A DNA stretch of 64,000 bases, taken from the NCBI RefSeq assembly GCF_900091475.1, contig NZ_FMIB01000002.1, positions 3,038,001 through 3,102,000 of the forward strand, read 5' to 3'. This document shows, piece by piece, positions 25,816 to 36,339 of this stretch. Each line of letters starts with the position of its first letter. The first letter of the stretch is position 1. Under the pieces are notes generated by a model. It was given only the letters and a program-made list of their open reading frames with translations, ran no database searches and was not told the DNA's origin. The position numbers were made by a program, and so were the translations under genes. This DNA is from Micromonospora chersina. GTDB lineage: Bacteria; Actinomycetota; Actinomycetes; Mycobacteriales; Micromonosporaceae.

Positions 25816-26664
25816 GTGAATGAAAGCGGTGCGGCACCCACCGACCGCCTGCTCGACCTCTTCCACGGCGTCCGGCTCACGCCAACCCAGCGCCGGATCG
25901 CGCACTGCCTGGTCCAGCAGGCGGGCGCGGCGGCGTACCTGTCCGCGGCGGAGGTGGCCGAGCTGGCCGGGGTGAGCCAGCCGTCGGTGACCCGGTTCGC
26001 CATGGCGCTCGGGCACGACGGCTACCCCGCGCTGCGCCGCCGGCTGCGCGAGCTGACTGCCGGCGGCGCCGCCGACCCCGCCGACGCCGGCAACGCCCTC
26101 CAGCGGGCGGTGCACGCCGAGATGGGCAACCTCGACCGGCTCGCCGGGCAGCTGGCCGACGCCGGCCGGATCGCCGAGGTGGGCAAGCTGCTCGCCGCGA
26201 GCCGGCCGCTGCCGGTGCTCGGGCTGCGCGCCGCCGCGCCCCTGGCCGCGTACTTCGCGTACTTCGCCGCGAAGGTGCACCCGGACGTGCGGGTCCTCGA
26301 CGACGGCGGCAGCCTCCTCACCGACCGGCTCGAACAGGCCGTGGCGGCCGGGGCGGGCGCGCTGCTCGCCTTCGTGCTGCCCCGCTACCCCCGCGAGACC
26401 ATGGACGCGCTGCGCGAGGCCCGGGAGGTCGGGCTGACCGTCGTGGCGATCACCGATTCCCCGGTGAGTCCGGCCACCGACCACGCCGACGTGGTGCTTC
26501 CCGCCGCCGTCGGCACCGATCTGGTCTTCGACCTGCACACCGCACCGATGACCCTGGCCATGGTGGTGCTGCAGGCGATCTGCGACGCCACCCCCGCCGA
26601 GACCCAGGCCCGGCTCGAGGCGTTCGAGTCGTCCGCCACCCGTCGTCAGTTGTTCCTCGGCTGA
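25816..26664 (+). CDS. MurR/RpiR-family transcriptional regulator (hut)
   Basis: 282 aa. An N-terminal helix-turn-helix of the HTH_6 type (AAEVAELAGVSQPSVTRFAMAL, about residues 44-65) is joined to a SIS domain (about 120-265) that normally binds a phosphosugar. It leads the hut genes, 12 nt before hutU, so it should control histidine breakdown; the ligand could be urocanate or another pathway compound rather than a sugar (inference). The dyad at 25788 is the probable binding site. Confidence 0.9.
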   Translation: MNESGAAPTDRLLDLFHGVRLTPTQRRIAHCLVQQAGAAAYLSAAEVAELAGVSQPSVTRFAMALGHDGYPALRRRLRELTAGGAADPADAGNALQRAVHAEMGNLDRLAGQLADAGRIAEVGKLLAASRPLPVLGLRAAAPLAAYFAYFAAKVHPDVRVLDDGGSLLTDRLEQAVAAGAGALLAFVLPRYPRETMDALREAREVGLTVVAITDSPVSPATDHADVVLPAAVGTDLVFDLHTAPMTLAMVVLQAICDATPAETQARLEAFESSATRRQLFLG

Positions 26665-26676
26665 GAGGAGTACGAG

Positions 26677-28326
26677 ATGCACCAGCCCGTCCGCGCCGCC
26701 CGCGGCACCGCACGCACCGCGAAGGGGTGGCCGCAGGAGGCCGCGCTGCGGATGCTGATGAACAACCTCGACCCGGAGGTGGCCGAGCGCCCCGAGGATC
26801 TGGTGGTCTACGGCGGCACCGGCAAGGCGGCCCGGGACTGGCCGTCGTACCACGCGCTGGTCCGTACGCTGACCGACCTGCGCGAGGACGAGACCATGCT
26901 GGTGCAGTCCGGCCGCCCCGTGGGCGTCATGCGCACCCACGAGTGGGCGCCCCGGGTGCTGCTGGCCAACTCGAACCTGGTCGGTGACTGGGCCACCTGG
27001 CCGGAGTTCCGCCGCCTCGAAGCGCTCGGCCTGACCATGTACGGGCAGATGACCGCCGGCTCCTGGATCTACATCGGCACGCAGGGGATCCTCCAGGGCA
27101 CCTACGAGACGTTCTCGGCGGTGGCCGAGAAGCGGTTCGGTGGCTCCCTGGCCGGGACGCTCACGCTGACCGCCGGCTGCGGCGGGATGGGCGGCGCGCA
27201 GCCCTTGGCCGTCACCATGAACGGCGGCGCCTGCCTGATCGTCGACGTGGACCGCACCCGGCTGGAGCGCCGCGCGCACGACCGCTACCTGGACGAGATC
27301 GCCGACTCGCTGGACGACGCGGTCGAGCGGGCGCTCGCCGCGAAGCGGGACCGGCGGGCCCTCAGCGTCGGCGTGGTCGGCAACGCCGCGACGGTCTTCC
27401 CGGAGCTGCTGCGCCGGGGCGTCGCCATCGACATCGTCACCGACCAGACCAGCGCGCACGACCCGCTGTCGTACCTGCCGGAGGGGGTGGAGCTGGCCGA
27501 CGCCCGGGACTACGCGGCGACGAAGCCGGCCGAGTTCACCGACCGGGCGCGCGCCTCGATGGCCAAGCACGTCGAGGCGATGGTCGGCTTCCTCGACGCC
27601 GGCGCCGAGGTCTTCGACTACGGCAACTCGATCCGCGGCGAGGCGAAGCTCGGCGGCTTCGAGCGGGCCTTCGACTTCCCCGGCTTCGTGCCGGCGTACA
27701 TCCGTCCGCTGTTCTGCGAGGGCAAGGGCCCGTTCCGCTGGGCGGCGCTCTCCGGCGACCCGAAGGACATCGCGGCCACCGACCGGGCCATCCTCGACCT
27801 GTTCCCGGAGAACGAGTCCCTGGCCCGGTGGATCCGGATGGCCGGCGAGCGGGTCGCCTTCCAGGGCCTGCCGGCCCGGATCTGCTGGCTGGGCTACGGC
27901 GAGCGGGACAAGGCCGGAGTGCGGTTCAACGAGATGGTCGCCTCCGGCGAGCTGAGCGCGCCCGTGGTGATCGGCCGGGACCACCTGGACTGCGGCAGCG
28001 TGGCCAGCCCCTACCGGGAGACCGAGGCGATGGCCGACGGCTCCGACGCGATCGCCGACTGGCCGCTGCTCAACGCGCTTGTCAACACCGCGAGCGGGGC
28101 CTCGTGGGTGTCGATCCACCACGGCGGCGGGGTCGGCATCGGCCGGTCCATCCACGCCGGGCAGGTCTGCGTGGCTGACGGCACCGCCCTGGCCGGGCAG
28201 AAGATCGAGCGGGTGCTCACCAACGACCCGGCCATGGGCGTCATCCGGCACGTCGACGCCGGCTACGACGACGCCCGCGAGGTCGCCGCGCGCACCGGCG
28301 TCCGCATCCCCATGGCCGAGGCGTAA
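26677..28326 (+). CDS. hutU: Urocanate hydratase (urocanase)
   Basis: 549 aa, full length. It has the NAD-binding and active-site motifs [45 protein letters not shown] and [15 protein letters not shown]; the catalytic Cys lies in GYG-type context [16 protein letters not shown]. It converts urocanate to imidazolone propionate, the second step of histidine degradation. GAGAGGAG precedes the ATG. The stop abuts a palindromic repeat at 28325-28376. Confidence 0.97.
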   Translation: MHQPVRAARGTARTAKGWPQEAALRMLMNNLDPEVAERPEDLVVYGGTGKAARDWPSYHALVRTLTDLREDETMLVQSGRPVGVMRTHEWAPRVLLANSNLVGDWATWPEFRRLEALGLTMYGQMTAGSWIYIGTQGILQGTYETFSAVAEKRFGGSLAGTLTLTAGCGGMGGAQPLAVTMNGGACLIVDVDRTRLERRAHDRYLDEIADSLDDAVERALAAKRDRRALSVGVVGNAATVFPELLRRGVAIDIVTDQTSAHDPLSYLPEGVELADARDYAATKPAEFTDRARASMAKHVEAMVGFLDAGAEVFDYGNSIRGEAKLGGFERAFDFPGFVPAYIRPLFCEGKGPFRWAALSGDPKDIAATDRAILDLFPENESLARWIRMAGERVAFQGLPARICWLGYGERDKAGVRFNEMVASGELSAPVVIGRDHLDCGSVASPYRETEAMADGSDAIADWPLLNALVNTASGASWVSIHHGGGVGIGRSIHAGQVCVADGTALAGQKIERVLTNDPAMGVIRHVDAGYDDAREVAARTGVRIPMAEA

Positions 28327-28376
28327 GGAAGGGCCCCTTGTTAACGCATTCGGTAGAGGAAGGGACCCTTCCTAAC
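28325..28376. repeat. Two-copy palindromic element at the start of the M20 gene
   Basis: AAGGAAGGGCCCCTTGTTAAC (28325-28345) recurs in altered form at 28357-28376, where AGGAAGGG-A-CCCTTCCT is a perfect 17-nt palindrome. AGGAAGGG of copy 1 (28326-28333) can also pair with CCCTTCCT of copy 2. The motif resembles short palindromes I recall as dispersed in Micromonospora-type genomes. Confidence 0.65.
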
Positions 28377-29558
28377 AGGTTCCGCAAGCTGTGGGACGAG
28401 ATCGCGCCGGTCGGGCGGGACGCCGGCAGCGGCGGCTACCTGCGCTACGCGCTCACCGAGCCGGAGCTCACGCTGCGCGGCTGGTTCCGGGAGCAGGCCG
28501 GGCAGCGCGGCATGCCGGTCACCGAGGACGGCAACGGCAACCTGTTCGCCTGGTGGGGCGACCCGGTGGCCGGGGACGCCGTGCTCACCGGCAGCCACTT
28601 CGACTCGGTGCCGCACGGCGGGGCGTACGACGGGCCGCTGGGCATCGTGAGCGCGTTCCTGGCCGTGGACGAGCTGCGGGCCGCCGGGGCCACCCCGGTC
28701 CGGCCCGTGGCGGTGGCCGCGTTCGTGGAGGAGGAGGGCGGCCGGTTCGGCGTACCCTGCCTGGGATCGCGGCTGCTCACCGGTGAGATCGCGGTGGACC
28801 GCGCGGCCGGGCTGCGCGACGCGGCGGGGGTGAGCTTCGCCGAGGCCCTGGGTGATCGGCCGGCGGGCGCCGATCCGGGGCTGCTCGGCCGCTTCGCGAC
28901 CTTCGTGGAGCTGCACGTCGAGCAGGGCCGCGCGCTCGTCGACCTCGGCGCGCCCGTCGCGGTGGCCAGCGCCATCTGGCCGCACGGCCGCTGGCGCTTC
29001 GACTTCCACGGCGAGGGCAACCACGCGGGTACGACCCGGATGGCCGACCGCCGCGACCCGATGCTCACCTACGCGTTCACGGTGCTCGCGGCGAACAAGG
29101 AGGCCCGGCTGCGCGACGCGCACGCCACAGTGGGCCGGGTGGCCGTCGAACCGAACGCCACGAACGCCGTCCCGTCGAAGGTGACCGGCTGGCTGGACGC
29201 CCGGGCGGCCGAGCCGGCGACGCTGGACGGCCTGGTCGAGGCGGTCCGGGCCAAGGCCGCCGAGCGGGCGAAGCGGGACGGCACCGAGCTGACCTGCACG
29301 CAGGAGTCGGCCACCCCGCTGGTGTCCTTCGACGGCGGGCTGGCCGACCGGCTGGCCGCGCTGCTCGACGCGCCGGTGCTGCCCACCGGGGCCGGGCACG
29401 ACGCCGGGGTCCTCGCCGCGCACCTGCCGACCGCGATGCTCTTCGTGCGGAACCCGACCGGGGTGTCGCACTCCCCCGCCGAGTCGGCGAGCGACGCCGA
29501 CTGCGCCGCCGGGGTGGCCGCCCTGGCCCGGGTGCTGGAGGAGCTGGCATGCCGCTGA
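28338..29558 (+). CDS. M20-family amidohydrolase of the hut operon (probable N-formylglutamate deformylase)
   Basis: 406 aa. Di-metal ligands of the M20 hydantoinase/allantoate amidohydrolase group are visible: GSHFDSVPHGGAYDGPLG, AFVEEEGGRFG, FVELHVEQGR, and GVSHSPAE near the C-terminus. The family cleaves N-carbamoyl or ureido amides. Here, with HutF present and no HutG in the operon, it probably hydrolyses N-formylglutamate to glutamate and formate (inference). The only visible start in frame is TTG 28338, inside the palindromic repeat, with AAGGA 8 nt upstream also from the repeat. It overlaps hutF by 10 nt. Confidence 0.82.
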   Translation: MLTHSVEEGTLPNRFRKLWDEIAPVGRDAGSGGYLRYALTEPELTLRGWFREQAGQRGMPVTEDGNGNLFAWWGDPVAGDAVLTGSHFDSVPHGGAYDGPLGIVSAFLAVDELRAAGATPVRPVAVAAFVEEEGGRFGVPCLGSRLLTGEIAVDRAAGLRDAAGVSFAEALGDRPAGADPGLLGRFATFVELHVEQGRALVDLGAPVAVASAIWPHGRWRFDFHGEGNHAGTTRMADRRDPMLTYAFTVLAANKEARLRDAHATVGRVAVEPNATNAVPSKVTGWLDARAAEPATLDGLVEAVRAKAAERAKRDGTELTCTQESATPLVSFDGGLADRLAALLDAPVLPTGAGHDAGVLAAHLPTAMLFVRNPTGVSHSPAESASDADCAAGVAALARVLEELACR

Positions 29559-30907
29559 CCCGCTGGCTGGCCGAGTACGCCTGGCTGCCCGACCACGCCG
29601 AACCCACCCCCGACGTGCTGATCGAGGCCGAGGGCGGCCGGATCACCGCGGTCACCCCGCTGGTCGGCGGTGGCGCGCCCGCCGCCGGGGTCGAGGTGCT
29701 GGGCGACGCCGTACGCCTGCCCGGCCTCACCCTGCCCGGCCTGGCCAACGCCCACTCGCACGCCTTCCACCGGGCGCTGCGCGGGCGCACCCACGGCGGG
29801 CGCGGCGACTTCTGGAGCTGGCGCGACGTCATGTACGACGTTGCCGCCCGCCTCGACCCCGACTCCTACCTGGCCCTGGCCCGGGCCGCGTACGCCGAGA
29901 TGGCCCTCGCCGGGATCACCTGCGTCGGCGAGTTCCACTACCTGCACCACGGCCCCGAGGGGAAGCCGTACGCCGACCCGAACGCCATGTCGGCCGCGCT
30001 CGTCGAGGCCGCCGCGCACGCCGGGATCCGGGTCACCCTGCTGGACACCGCCTACCTGACCGCGAGCGTGGACGGCGAGGAACTGGCCGGGACGCAGCGC
30101 CGGTTCGGCGACGGCGACGCGCTGCGCTGGGCGGAGCGGGTCGACGCGTTCCGCCCGGAGAACGACCACGCCCGGCTGGGCGCGGCGATCCACTCGGTCC
30201 GGGCGGTGCCCGCCGAGCAGCTCGCCACCGTGGCCGGCTGGGCCGACCGCAACGGGGTGCCGCTGCACGTGCACCTCTCCGAGCAGCCGGCCGAGAACGA
30301 CGCCTGCCGGGCCGTGCACGGCTGCACACCGACGCGGCTGCTGGCCGACCACGGGGTGCTGGGCCCGCACACCACGGCGGTGCACGCCACCCACCCGACA
30401 AGCGCCGACGTGGCCCTGCTCGGGGAGAGCCGGACCGGTGTGTGCCTCTGCCCCACCACCGAGCGGGACCTGGCCGACGGGATCGGGCCGGCCCGCCGGA
30501 TGGCCGAGGCGGGCAGCCCGCTGAGCCTGGGCAGCGACAGCCACGCCGTGGTCGACCTCTTCGAGGAGGCCCGGGCCGTGGAGCTGGACGAGCGGCTGCG
30601 CACCCGCAGGCGCGGGCACTTCAGCGCCGCCGAGCTGGTCACCGCGGCCACCGTCGGCAGCCACGCCGCGCTCGGCTGGGGTGACGCCGGCCGGCTGTCC
30701 GTCGGCGACCGGGCCGACCTCGTGACGGTACGGCTGGACAGCGCCCGGACCGCCGGGGTGCCGCCGGTCGGCGCGTTCTTCGCGGCCACCGCCGCCGACG
30801 TGACGCACGTGGTGGTCGACGGGCGGACCGTGGTGGCCGACGGCCGGCACCTGACGGTGGACGTGCCGGCCGAACTGCGCTCGGCCATCGCGGAGGTGAC
30901 CTCATGA
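29549..30907 (+). CDS. hutF: Formimidoylglutamate deiminase
   Basis: 452 aa of the amidohydrolase superfamily. Metal ligands appear as [13 protein letters not shown] (about residues 68-80), [19 protein letters not shown] and [14 protein letters not shown]. The extra HHGP and [10 protein letters not shown] segments are typical of HutF. It turns N-formimidoyl-glutamate into N-formylglutamate plus ammonia, the step after HutI. ATG overlaps the M20 gene, and its own stop overlaps hutI. Confidence 0.94.
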   Translation: MPLTRWLAEYAWLPDHAEPTPDVLIEAEGGRITAVTPLVGGGAPAAGVEVLGDAVRLPGLTLPGLANAHSHAFHRALRGRTHGGRGDFWSWRDVMYDVAARLDPDSYLALARAAYAEMALAGITCVGEFHYLHHGPEGKPYADPNAMSAALVEAAAHAGIRVTLLDTAYLTASVDGEELAGTQRRFGDGDALRWAERVDAFRPENDHARLGAAIHSVRAVPAEQLATVAGWADRNGVPLHVHLSEQPAENDACRAVHGCTPTRLLADHGVLGPHTTAVHATHPTSADVALLGESRTGVCLCPTTERDLADGIGPARRMAEAGSPLSLGSDSHAVVDLFEEARAVELDERLRTRRRGHFSAAELVTAATVGSHAALGWGDAGRLSVGDRADLVTVRLDSARTAGVPPVGAFFAATAADVTHVVVDGRTVVADGRHLTVDVPAELRSAIAEVTS

Positions 30908-32118
30908 GGGGCAGCCTGCTTGTCGACAACATCGGGGAGCTGGTCACCAACGACATCGGCGGCGAGGGCGGGCCGCTGGGCATCCGCCGGCACGCCGCCG
31001 TACTGGTCGAGGACGGGCAGGTGGCCTGGGTCGGGCCGGCCCGGGACGCGCCGGCCGCCGACCGGCGGATCGACGCCGAGGGCGGAGCCGTGCTGCCCGG
31101 ATTCGTGGACAGCCACGCCCACCTGGTCTTCGCCGGCGACCGGGCCGCCGAGTTCGCCGCCCGGATGGCCGGCGAGCCCTACACCGGGGGCGGCATCCGG
31201 ACCACCGTGGGCGCCACCCGGGCCGCCTCCGACGACGAGCTGCGGGCCACCGTCCGGCGGCTGCGCGGCGAGGCCATGCGGCAGGGCACCACCACCATCG
31301 AGATCAAGAGCGGGTACGGGCTGACCGTCGCCGACGAGGCCCGCTCGCTGCGGATCGCCGCCGAGTTCACCGAGGACACCACCTTCCTCGGCGCGCACGT
31401 GGTCCCCGCCGAGTACGCCGACCGCCCCGACGACTACGTGGGCATGGTGTGCGGGCCGATGCTCGCCGCCGCCGCGCCGTACGCCCGCTGGATCGACGTG
31501 TTCTGTGAGCGGGGCGCCTTCGACGTGGACCACGCCCGGGCGATCCTCGCCTGCGGGCAGGCCGTCGGGCTGGGCGTGCGGGTGCACGCCAACCAGCTCG
31601 GCCCCGGGCCGGGCGTCCAGCTCGGGGTGGAACTCGGTGCGGCCAGCGTGGACCACTGCACGCACCTGACCGACGCCGACGTCGACGCGCTCGCCGCCAC
31701 CCGGGTCGACTGCATGTGCGCCGAGGGGCAGCACACCGCCACCGTCGCCACCCTGCTGCCCGGGGCCGAGTTCTCCACCCGGTCGCCGTACCCGGACGCG
31801 CGCCGGCTGCTCGACGCCGGTGTCACCGTCGCACTGGCCACCGACTGCAACCCCGGGTCGTCGTACACCTCGTCGATGCCGTTCTGCGTCGCCCTCGCCG
31901 TACGCGAGATGCGGATGACCCCGGCGGAGGCGGTGTGGGCCGCGACGGCGGGCGGGGCGGCGGCGCTGCGCCGCACCGACGTGGGCCGGCTCGCGCGGGG
32001 CGCGCGGGCCGACCTCATGATCCTCGACGCCCCGTCCCACCTGCACCTGGCCTACCGGCCGGGGGTTCCCTTGATCCGCCAGGTTCTGCACAACGGAGTG
32101 CCGCAATGTCGACAGTAG
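30904..32118 (+). CDS. hutI: Imidazolonepropionase
   Basis: 404 aa. Metal site [14 protein letters not shown], the substrate loop [40 protein letters not shown], and [17 protein letters not shown] identify it well. It hydrolyses 4-imidazolone-5-propanoate to N-formimidoyl-glutamate. The ATGA overlap with hutF and a 13-nt overlap with hutH show tight coupling. Confidence 0.96.
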   Translation: MRGSLLVDNIGELVTNDIGGEGGPLGIRRHAAVLVEDGQVAWVGPARDAPAADRRIDAEGGAVLPGFVDSHAHLVFAGDRAAEFAARMAGEPYTGGGIRTTVGATRAASDDELRATVRRLRGEAMRQGTTTIEIKSGYGLTVADEARSLRIAAEFTEDTTFLGAHVVPAEYADRPDDYVGMVCGPMLAAAAPYARWIDVFCERGAFDVDHARAILACGQAVGLGVRVHANQLGPGPGVQLGVELGAASVDHCTHLTDADVDALAATRVDCMCAEGQHTATVATLLPGAEFSTRSPYPDARRLLDAGVTVALATDCNPGSSYTSSMPFCVALAVREMRMTPAEAVWAATAGGAAALRRTDVGRLARGARADLMILDAPSHLHLAYRPGVPLIRQVLHNGVPQCRQ

Positions 32119-33644
32119 TCATCCAGCCCACCGGGATCTCCCCCGCCGACGTGCTCGCGGTGGCTCGCGGCACCGCCAAGGTCGTTCTCGACCCCGCCAC
32201 GGTGGAGGCGATGGCGACCAGCCGGTCCATCGTGGACGGCATCGAGGCCGCCGGCCGGCCCGTGTACGGCGTCTCCACCGGATTCGGGGCGCTCGCCAAC
32301 ACGTTCGTGGCGCCCGAGCGGCGGGCCGAACTCCAGCACGCGCTGATCCGCTCGCACGCCGCCGGGGTCGGCGCGCCCATGCCCCGCGAGGTGGTGCGGG
32401 CCATGATGCTGCTGCGGGTACGCTCGCTCGCCCTGGGCCGCTCCGGCGTCCGGCCGCTGGTCGCCGAGGCCCTCGTGGACCTGCTCAACCACGAGGTGAC
32501 CCCGTGGGTGCCCGAGCACGGTTCGCTCGGCGCCTCCGGTGACCTGGCGCCCCTCGCGCACTGCGCGCTGGTGCTGCTCGGCGAGGGCTGGGTGCTCGGC
32601 CCGGCCGGCGACCGGATCCCGGCCGGCGACGCGCTGCGCCGGGTCGGGCTGGAGCCGCTGGAGCTGGCCGCCAAGGAGGGCCTCGCGCTGATCAACGGGA
32701 CCGACGGCATGCTCGGCATGCTGCTGCTGGCCGTCCACGACGCCCGGCACCTGTTCGCCATGGCCGACGTGACCGCCGCGCTGGCCATCGAGGCGATGCT
32801 CGGCTCGGAGCGGCCGTTCCTGCCCGAGCTGCACGCCATCCGGCCGCACCCCGGCCAGGCCACCTCGGCCGCGAACATCCACAAGCTGCTGCAGAACTCG
32901 GCGGTGATGGACTCGCACCGCGACGACCTGGGGCACGCGGTGCAGGACGCCTACTCGATGCGCTGCGCGCCGCAGGTGGCCGGCGCGGCCCGGGACACCC
33001 TCGACTTCGTCGAGGTGGTGGCCGGGCGGGAGCTGCTGTCGGTCGTGGACAACCCGGTGGTGCTGCCGGACGGGCGGGTCGAGTCGACAGGCAACTTCCA
33101 CGGCGCGCCGCTCGGCTTCGCCGCCGACTACCTGGCCATCGCCGCGTCCGAGGTGGGCGCCATCGCCGAGCGCCGGGTGGACCGGCTGCTCGACGTCACC
33201 CGCTCCCGGGAGCTGCCGGCGTTCCTGTCCCCCGACGCCGGGGTCAACTCCGGCCTGATGATCGCCCAGTACACGGCGGCCGGGATCGTCGCGGAGAACC
33301 GCCGGCTGGCCGCGCCCGCCTCGGTCGACTCGCTGCCCACGAGCGGCATGCAGGAGGACCACGTCTCGATGGGCTGGGCGGCGACCAAGAAGCTGCGCAC
33401 CGTGCTGGACAACCTGACCAGCCTGCTCGCGGTGGAACTGCTGGCCGCCGTGCGCGGGCTCCAGCTCCGCGCCCCGCTGACCCCGTCGCCGGCCGGCCGG
33501 GCCGCGCTGGCCGCGCTCGGCGAGGTGGCCGGCGAGCCGGGCCCGGACGTGTTCCTGGCCCCGCTCATGGAGGCGGCCCGGGACGTCGTCCGCGGCCCCG
33601 GGCTGCGCGCCGCGATCGAGCGCGAGGTGGGCCCGCTGGGCTGA
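32106..33644 (+). CDS. hutH: Histidine ammonia-lyase
   Basis: 512 aa. The Ala143-Ser144-Gly145 triad in [14 protein letters not shown] forms the MIO cofactor. YGVSTGFG holds the active-site Tyr, and the [12 protein letters not shown] and [14 protein letters not shown] motifs are intact. It removes ammonia from histidine to give urocanate. It is the last gene of the operon although it does the first step. A hairpin follows before the convergent rdgB. Confidence 0.97.
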   Translation: MSTVVIQPTGISPADVLAVARGTAKVVLDPATVEAMATSRSIVDGIEAAGRPVYGVSTGFGALANTFVAPERRAELQHALIRSHAAGVGAPMPREVVRAMMLLRVRSLALGRSGVRPLVAEALVDLLNHEVTPWVPEHGSLGASGDLAPLAHCALVLLGEGWVLGPAGDRIPAGDALRRVGLEPLELAAKEGLALINGTDGMLGMLLLAVHDARHLFAMADVTAALAIEAMLGSERPFLPELHAIRPHPGQATSAANIHKLLQNSAVMDSHRDDLGHAVQDAYSMRCAPQVAGAARDTLDFVEVVAGRELLSVVDNPVVLPDGRVESTGNFHGAPLGFAADYLAIAASEVGAIAERRVDRLLDVTRSRELPAFLSPDAGVNSGLMIAQYTAAGIVAENRRLAAPASVDSLPTSGMQEDHVSMGWAATKKLRTVLDNLTSLLAVELLAAVRGLQLRAPLTPSPAGRAALAALGEVAGEPGPDVFLAPLMEAARDVVRGPGLRAAIEREVGPLG

Positions 33645-33651
33645 CCCCGGT

Positions 33652-33684
33652 GTGGCGGTGTCCGGCCGGGCCGGGCACCGCCAC
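33652..33684. terminator. Hairpin between hutH and rdgB
   Basis: GTGGCGGTG (33652-33660) pairs with CACCGCCAC (33676-33684), with a second small stem in the loop. It lies between two converging genes and could stop both. Confidence 0.6.
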
Positions 33685-33693
33685 CACGTGCCG

Positions 33694-34311
33694 TCAGGCG
33701 GCCGGCGGGAGCACCTTGGCGACCAGCTTGGCCAGTTCGCGCAGCGCCTTGCCGCGGTGGCTCACCGCGTCCTTCTCCTCCGGGGTCAGCTCCGCGTTGG
33801 TCCGCTCCTGCCCGTCGCCCAGGAAGATCGGGTCGTAGCCGAAGCCGCCGTCGCCGCGCGGGGCGCGCAGCAGCCGGCCGGACTGCCGGCCGTCGACCAG
33901 GTGCTCCTTGCCGCTGGGGAGCACCAGCGCCACAGTGCAGACGAAGGCGGCGCCGCGGTGCTCGTCCGGCACGTCCGCGATCTGGTCCAGCACGAGCTGG
34001 AGGTTGGCCCGGTCGTCGCCGTGCGAACCGGCCCAGCGGGCGCTGAACACGCCCGGCATGCCGTTGAGCGCGTCCACCGCCAGACCCGAGTCGTCGGCGA
34101 TCGTCGGCAGGCCGGTGCGCCGGCAGCCCTCCCGGGCCTTGATCAGCGCGTTCTCGCCGAAGGTCAGGCCGGACTCGGGCAGCTCCGGGTACTCCTCGAC
34201 GTCGTCGAGGCCGAGCAGGGCGATCCGGTGGGCGCCGAGCGCGCCGTCGAGGATCCGCTGGAGCTCGACGAGCTTCTTCCGGTTGCGGGTGGCCAGGAGC
34301 ACCGTGTTCAT
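33694..34311 (-). CDS. rdgB: XTP/dITP pyrophosphatase (HAM1/RdgB family)
   Basis: 205 aa. The signature opens VLLATRNRKKLVELQRIL and continues TFGENALIKAREG, IADDSGLAVDALNGMPGVFSARWAG and FGYDPIFLG. It removes non-canonical purine triphosphates from the nucleotide pool. Its ATG overlaps the last base of the RNase PH stop, so the pair is coupled. Confidence 0.96.
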   Translation of the reverse strand: MNTVLLATRNRKKLVELQRILDGALGAHRIALLGLDDVEEYPELPESGLTFGENALIKAREGCRRTGLPTIADDSGLAVDALNGMPGVFSARWAGSHGDDRANLQLVLDQIADVPDEHRGAAFVCTVALVLPSGKEHLVDGRQSGRLLRAPRGDGGFGYDPIFLGDGQERTNAELTPEEKDAVSHRGKALRELAKLVAKVLPPAA

Positions 34312-35036
34312 CAGTTCAGCGCCTTCCGCTGCGCGTCGGCCAGTTCCAGGCAGCCCGCCACGCCCAGGTCGAGCAGGGCGTCGAGCTGCTCCCGAGCGAA
34401 GACGCCGGCCTCGCCCGTCCCCTGCACCTCGACGAAGTCGCCCGTCCCGGTGCAGACCACGTTCATGTCGACCTCGGCGGCCACGTCCTCCTCGTAGCAG
34501 AGGTCGAGCCGCGGCTCGCCGGCGATGATGCCGACGCTGACCGCCGCCACCGACCGGTGCATGACCTTCTCCACCTTGCCCGCCAGGGCCTTGCGCTCGG
34601 CGAGCCAGGTCACCGCGTCGTGCAGCGCCACGTACGCGCCCGTGATGGCGGCCGTCCGGGTGCCGCCGTCGGCCTGGAGCACGTCGCAGTCGAGCACCAC
34701 CGAGTTCTCGCCCAGCGCCTTGAGGTCCACGCAGGCCCGCAGGCTGCGGCCGATCAGCCGGGAGATCTCGTGGGTCCGGCCGCCGACGCGGCCCTTGACG
34801 CTCTCCCGGTCGGAGCGGGTGTTGGTGGCCCGGGGCAGCATCGCGTACTCGGCGGTCACCCAGCCGAGCCCGGAGCCCTTGCGCCAGCGGGGCACGCCCT
34901 CGGTCACGCTGGCCGTGCAGAGCACCCGGGTCGCCCCGAACTCGACGAGCACCGAGCCCTCCGGGTGGGTGCTCCAGCCCCGGGTCAGGGTCACCGGTCG
35001 GAGTTGGTCGGGCCGCCGCCCGTCAGGTCGCGCCAT
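34311..35036 (-). CDS. rph: Ribonuclease PH
   Basis: 241 aa. The phosphate-binding and RNA-binding motifs are typical: [74 protein letters not shown] and [17 protein letters not shown]. It trims tRNA 3' ends by phosphorolysis. A TAAGGT box 6 nt before the ATG gives a leaderless start. Confidence 0.97.
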   Translation of the reverse strand: MARPDGRRPDQLRPVTLTRGWSTHPEGSVLVEFGATRVLCTASVTEGVPRWRKGSGLGWVTAEYAMLPRATNTRSDRESVKGRVGGRTHEISRLIGRSLRACVDLKALGENSVVLDCDVLQADGGTRTAAITGAYVALHDAVTWLAERKALAGKVEKVMHRSVAAVSVGIIAGEPRLDLCYEEDVAAEVDMNVVCTGTGDFVEVQGTGEAGVFAREQLDALLDLGVAGCLELADAQRKALN

Positions 35037-35042
35037 GCCTGC

Positions 35043-35048
35043 ACCTTA
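35043..35048 (-). promoter_or_regulatory. -10 box of a leaderless promoter (rph-rdgB)
   Basis: TAAGGT on the minus strand, 6 nt before the ATG at 35036. Confidence 0.5.
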
Positions 35049-35182
35049 TGCGGTGCCGTGATCGAACCGGCCCGCGGTCTCCCCACGGTCGCCCGCGCCG
35101 GTCACCGGCAGCAGGCGCGACAGCCCAGCGGAAGGACTCACGCTCGGTCACGGCCGCGCCGTCCCGGCGGGTGCCCCGGAGC

Positions 35183-35310
35183 GCCTTTGCTCTGCAGCCA
35201 CGGACGCATCAGCTACCGACCGTCATCAGGGTCGGCCGCGGCCGACCGGGAAGAGGATCGGGAAGCCGCAGCTCAACGAGCTGCTGCGTGGATGGCTGCA
35301 GAGCAAAGGC
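35183..35310. repeat. MITE-like element with long inverted ends
   Basis: This fills most of the 380-nt gap between rph and the MBL gene, in which I see no credible gene. Ends of 31 bp face each other (35183-35213 and 35280-35310): the outer 18 bp, beginning GCCTTTGCTCTGCAG, pair perfectly, and GCATCAGC/GCTGCTGC pair with one mismatch. The interior holds a perfect 16-nt palindrome at 35231-35246. No transposase is encoded. Confidence 0.65.
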
Positions 35311-35415
35311 GGCCGCGGGCGACCTGCCGTCGGGACCGGGCTGGACACGGAGTGTCACAAGACGCGCCCATACGATGAGTAACGGGGACCGGCGCCGCCG
35401 GCAATGCCGGCGGGG

Positions 35416-36162
35416 TCAGATCTCGTAGGAGGCGCCGGCCCGGACCACCTCGAGGGGCCCGGCGTACGCGCCGGCCGCCGACTCCACGGTGTGCGACTCG
35501 CTGCCCCAGGCGGGAACGAGGTGGGTGAGCAGCAGCCGACCCACCCCCGCCTTCGTGGCCGCCTCGCCGGCCTCCCGGCCGGTCAGGTGCAGGTCCGGCG
35601 GGTTCTCCACCCCGTCCATGTAACTGGCCTCGCAGAGGAACACGTCGGCGCCCTGGGCCAGCCGCAGCAGCGCGTCGCAGGGCGCGGTGTCCGAGGAGTA
35701 GCAGAACACCCGGCCCCCGTGCTCCAGCCGCACCCCGTACGTCTCGACCGGGTGGTTCATCTGGTCGACGGTGACGGTGAACGGGCCGATCGGGAAGGTG
35801 CCCGGCTGGAGGCCGTAGAACTGGTAGACGTCCTCGACCGTGCTGTCCTCCTGCCCGTACGCGCTCGCGAGCCGGTCCGGCGCGCCGGAGGGGGCGTACA
35901 TGGGCAGCGGCGGGTAAGGGCCGTCCGGGGCGTACCGGCGCACCACCACATAGGTGACCGCGTCGAGCATGTGGTCGCAGTGCAGGTGGGTGAGGAGGAT
36001 GGCGTCGGGGGCGTGCAGCCCGACGTAACGCTGGAGGGTGGAGAGCGACCCCGAGCCGAAGTCGATCAGCAGCCGGAACCCGTCGGCCTCCAGCAGGTAG
36101 GCGGAACACGGGGACTCGGGCCCGGGAAAGCTGCCGGCGCAGCCGAGAACGGTCAGTCGCAT
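35416..36162 (-). CDS. Metallo-beta-lactamase-fold hydrolase (possible cyclic-nucleotide phosphodiesterase)
   Basis: 248 aa. The zinc site is LLTHLHCDHMLD (about residues 58-69). Further ligands are seen in DQMNHPVETYG, YSSDTAPC and LLTHLVPAW, as in RNase Z-like enzymes. The position next to rph and cysM matches Rv1339 of M. tuberculosis, which I recall as an atypical class II cAMP phosphodiesterase; this supports but does not prove that activity. No membrane segment. Confidence 0.85.
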   Translation of the reverse strand: MRLTVLGCAGSFPGPESPCSAYLLEADGFRLLIDFGSGSLSTLQRYVGLHAPDAILLTHLHCDHMLDAVTYVVVRRYAPDGPYPPLPMYAPSGAPDRLASAYGQEDSTVEDVYQFYGLQPGTFPIGPFTVTVDQMNHPVETYGVRLEHGGRVFCYSSDTAPCDALLRLAQGADVFLCEASYMDGVENPPDLHLTGREAGEAATKAGVGRLLLTHLVPAWGSESHTVESAAGAYAGPLEVVRAGASYEI

Positions 36163-36339
36163 CCGGTCGCCTCGATCTCACGCTCGGTAGTCGACACGCC
36201 GGCGGTCGCCCCGCCGATGATCTCTACCGACGCGTTCGCCACGCTGCGCAGCCTACGCGTCGGCCCGGTCGGGCAAGAATCATCTGCCGGAAGTTGTCAT
36301 CAACGTGACACCCGCACGCGTCCGGTCCCGGGACGTAAC

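Noticed and set aside
25684..28251. Open frame of 855 codons on the minus strand
   Set aside because: Antisense to the RpiR and hutU genes, which have full family motifs.
35037..35415. Small genes in the gap between rph and the MBL gene
   Set aside because: Open frames there cross the inverted repeats, lack ribosome sites and have no recognisable content.
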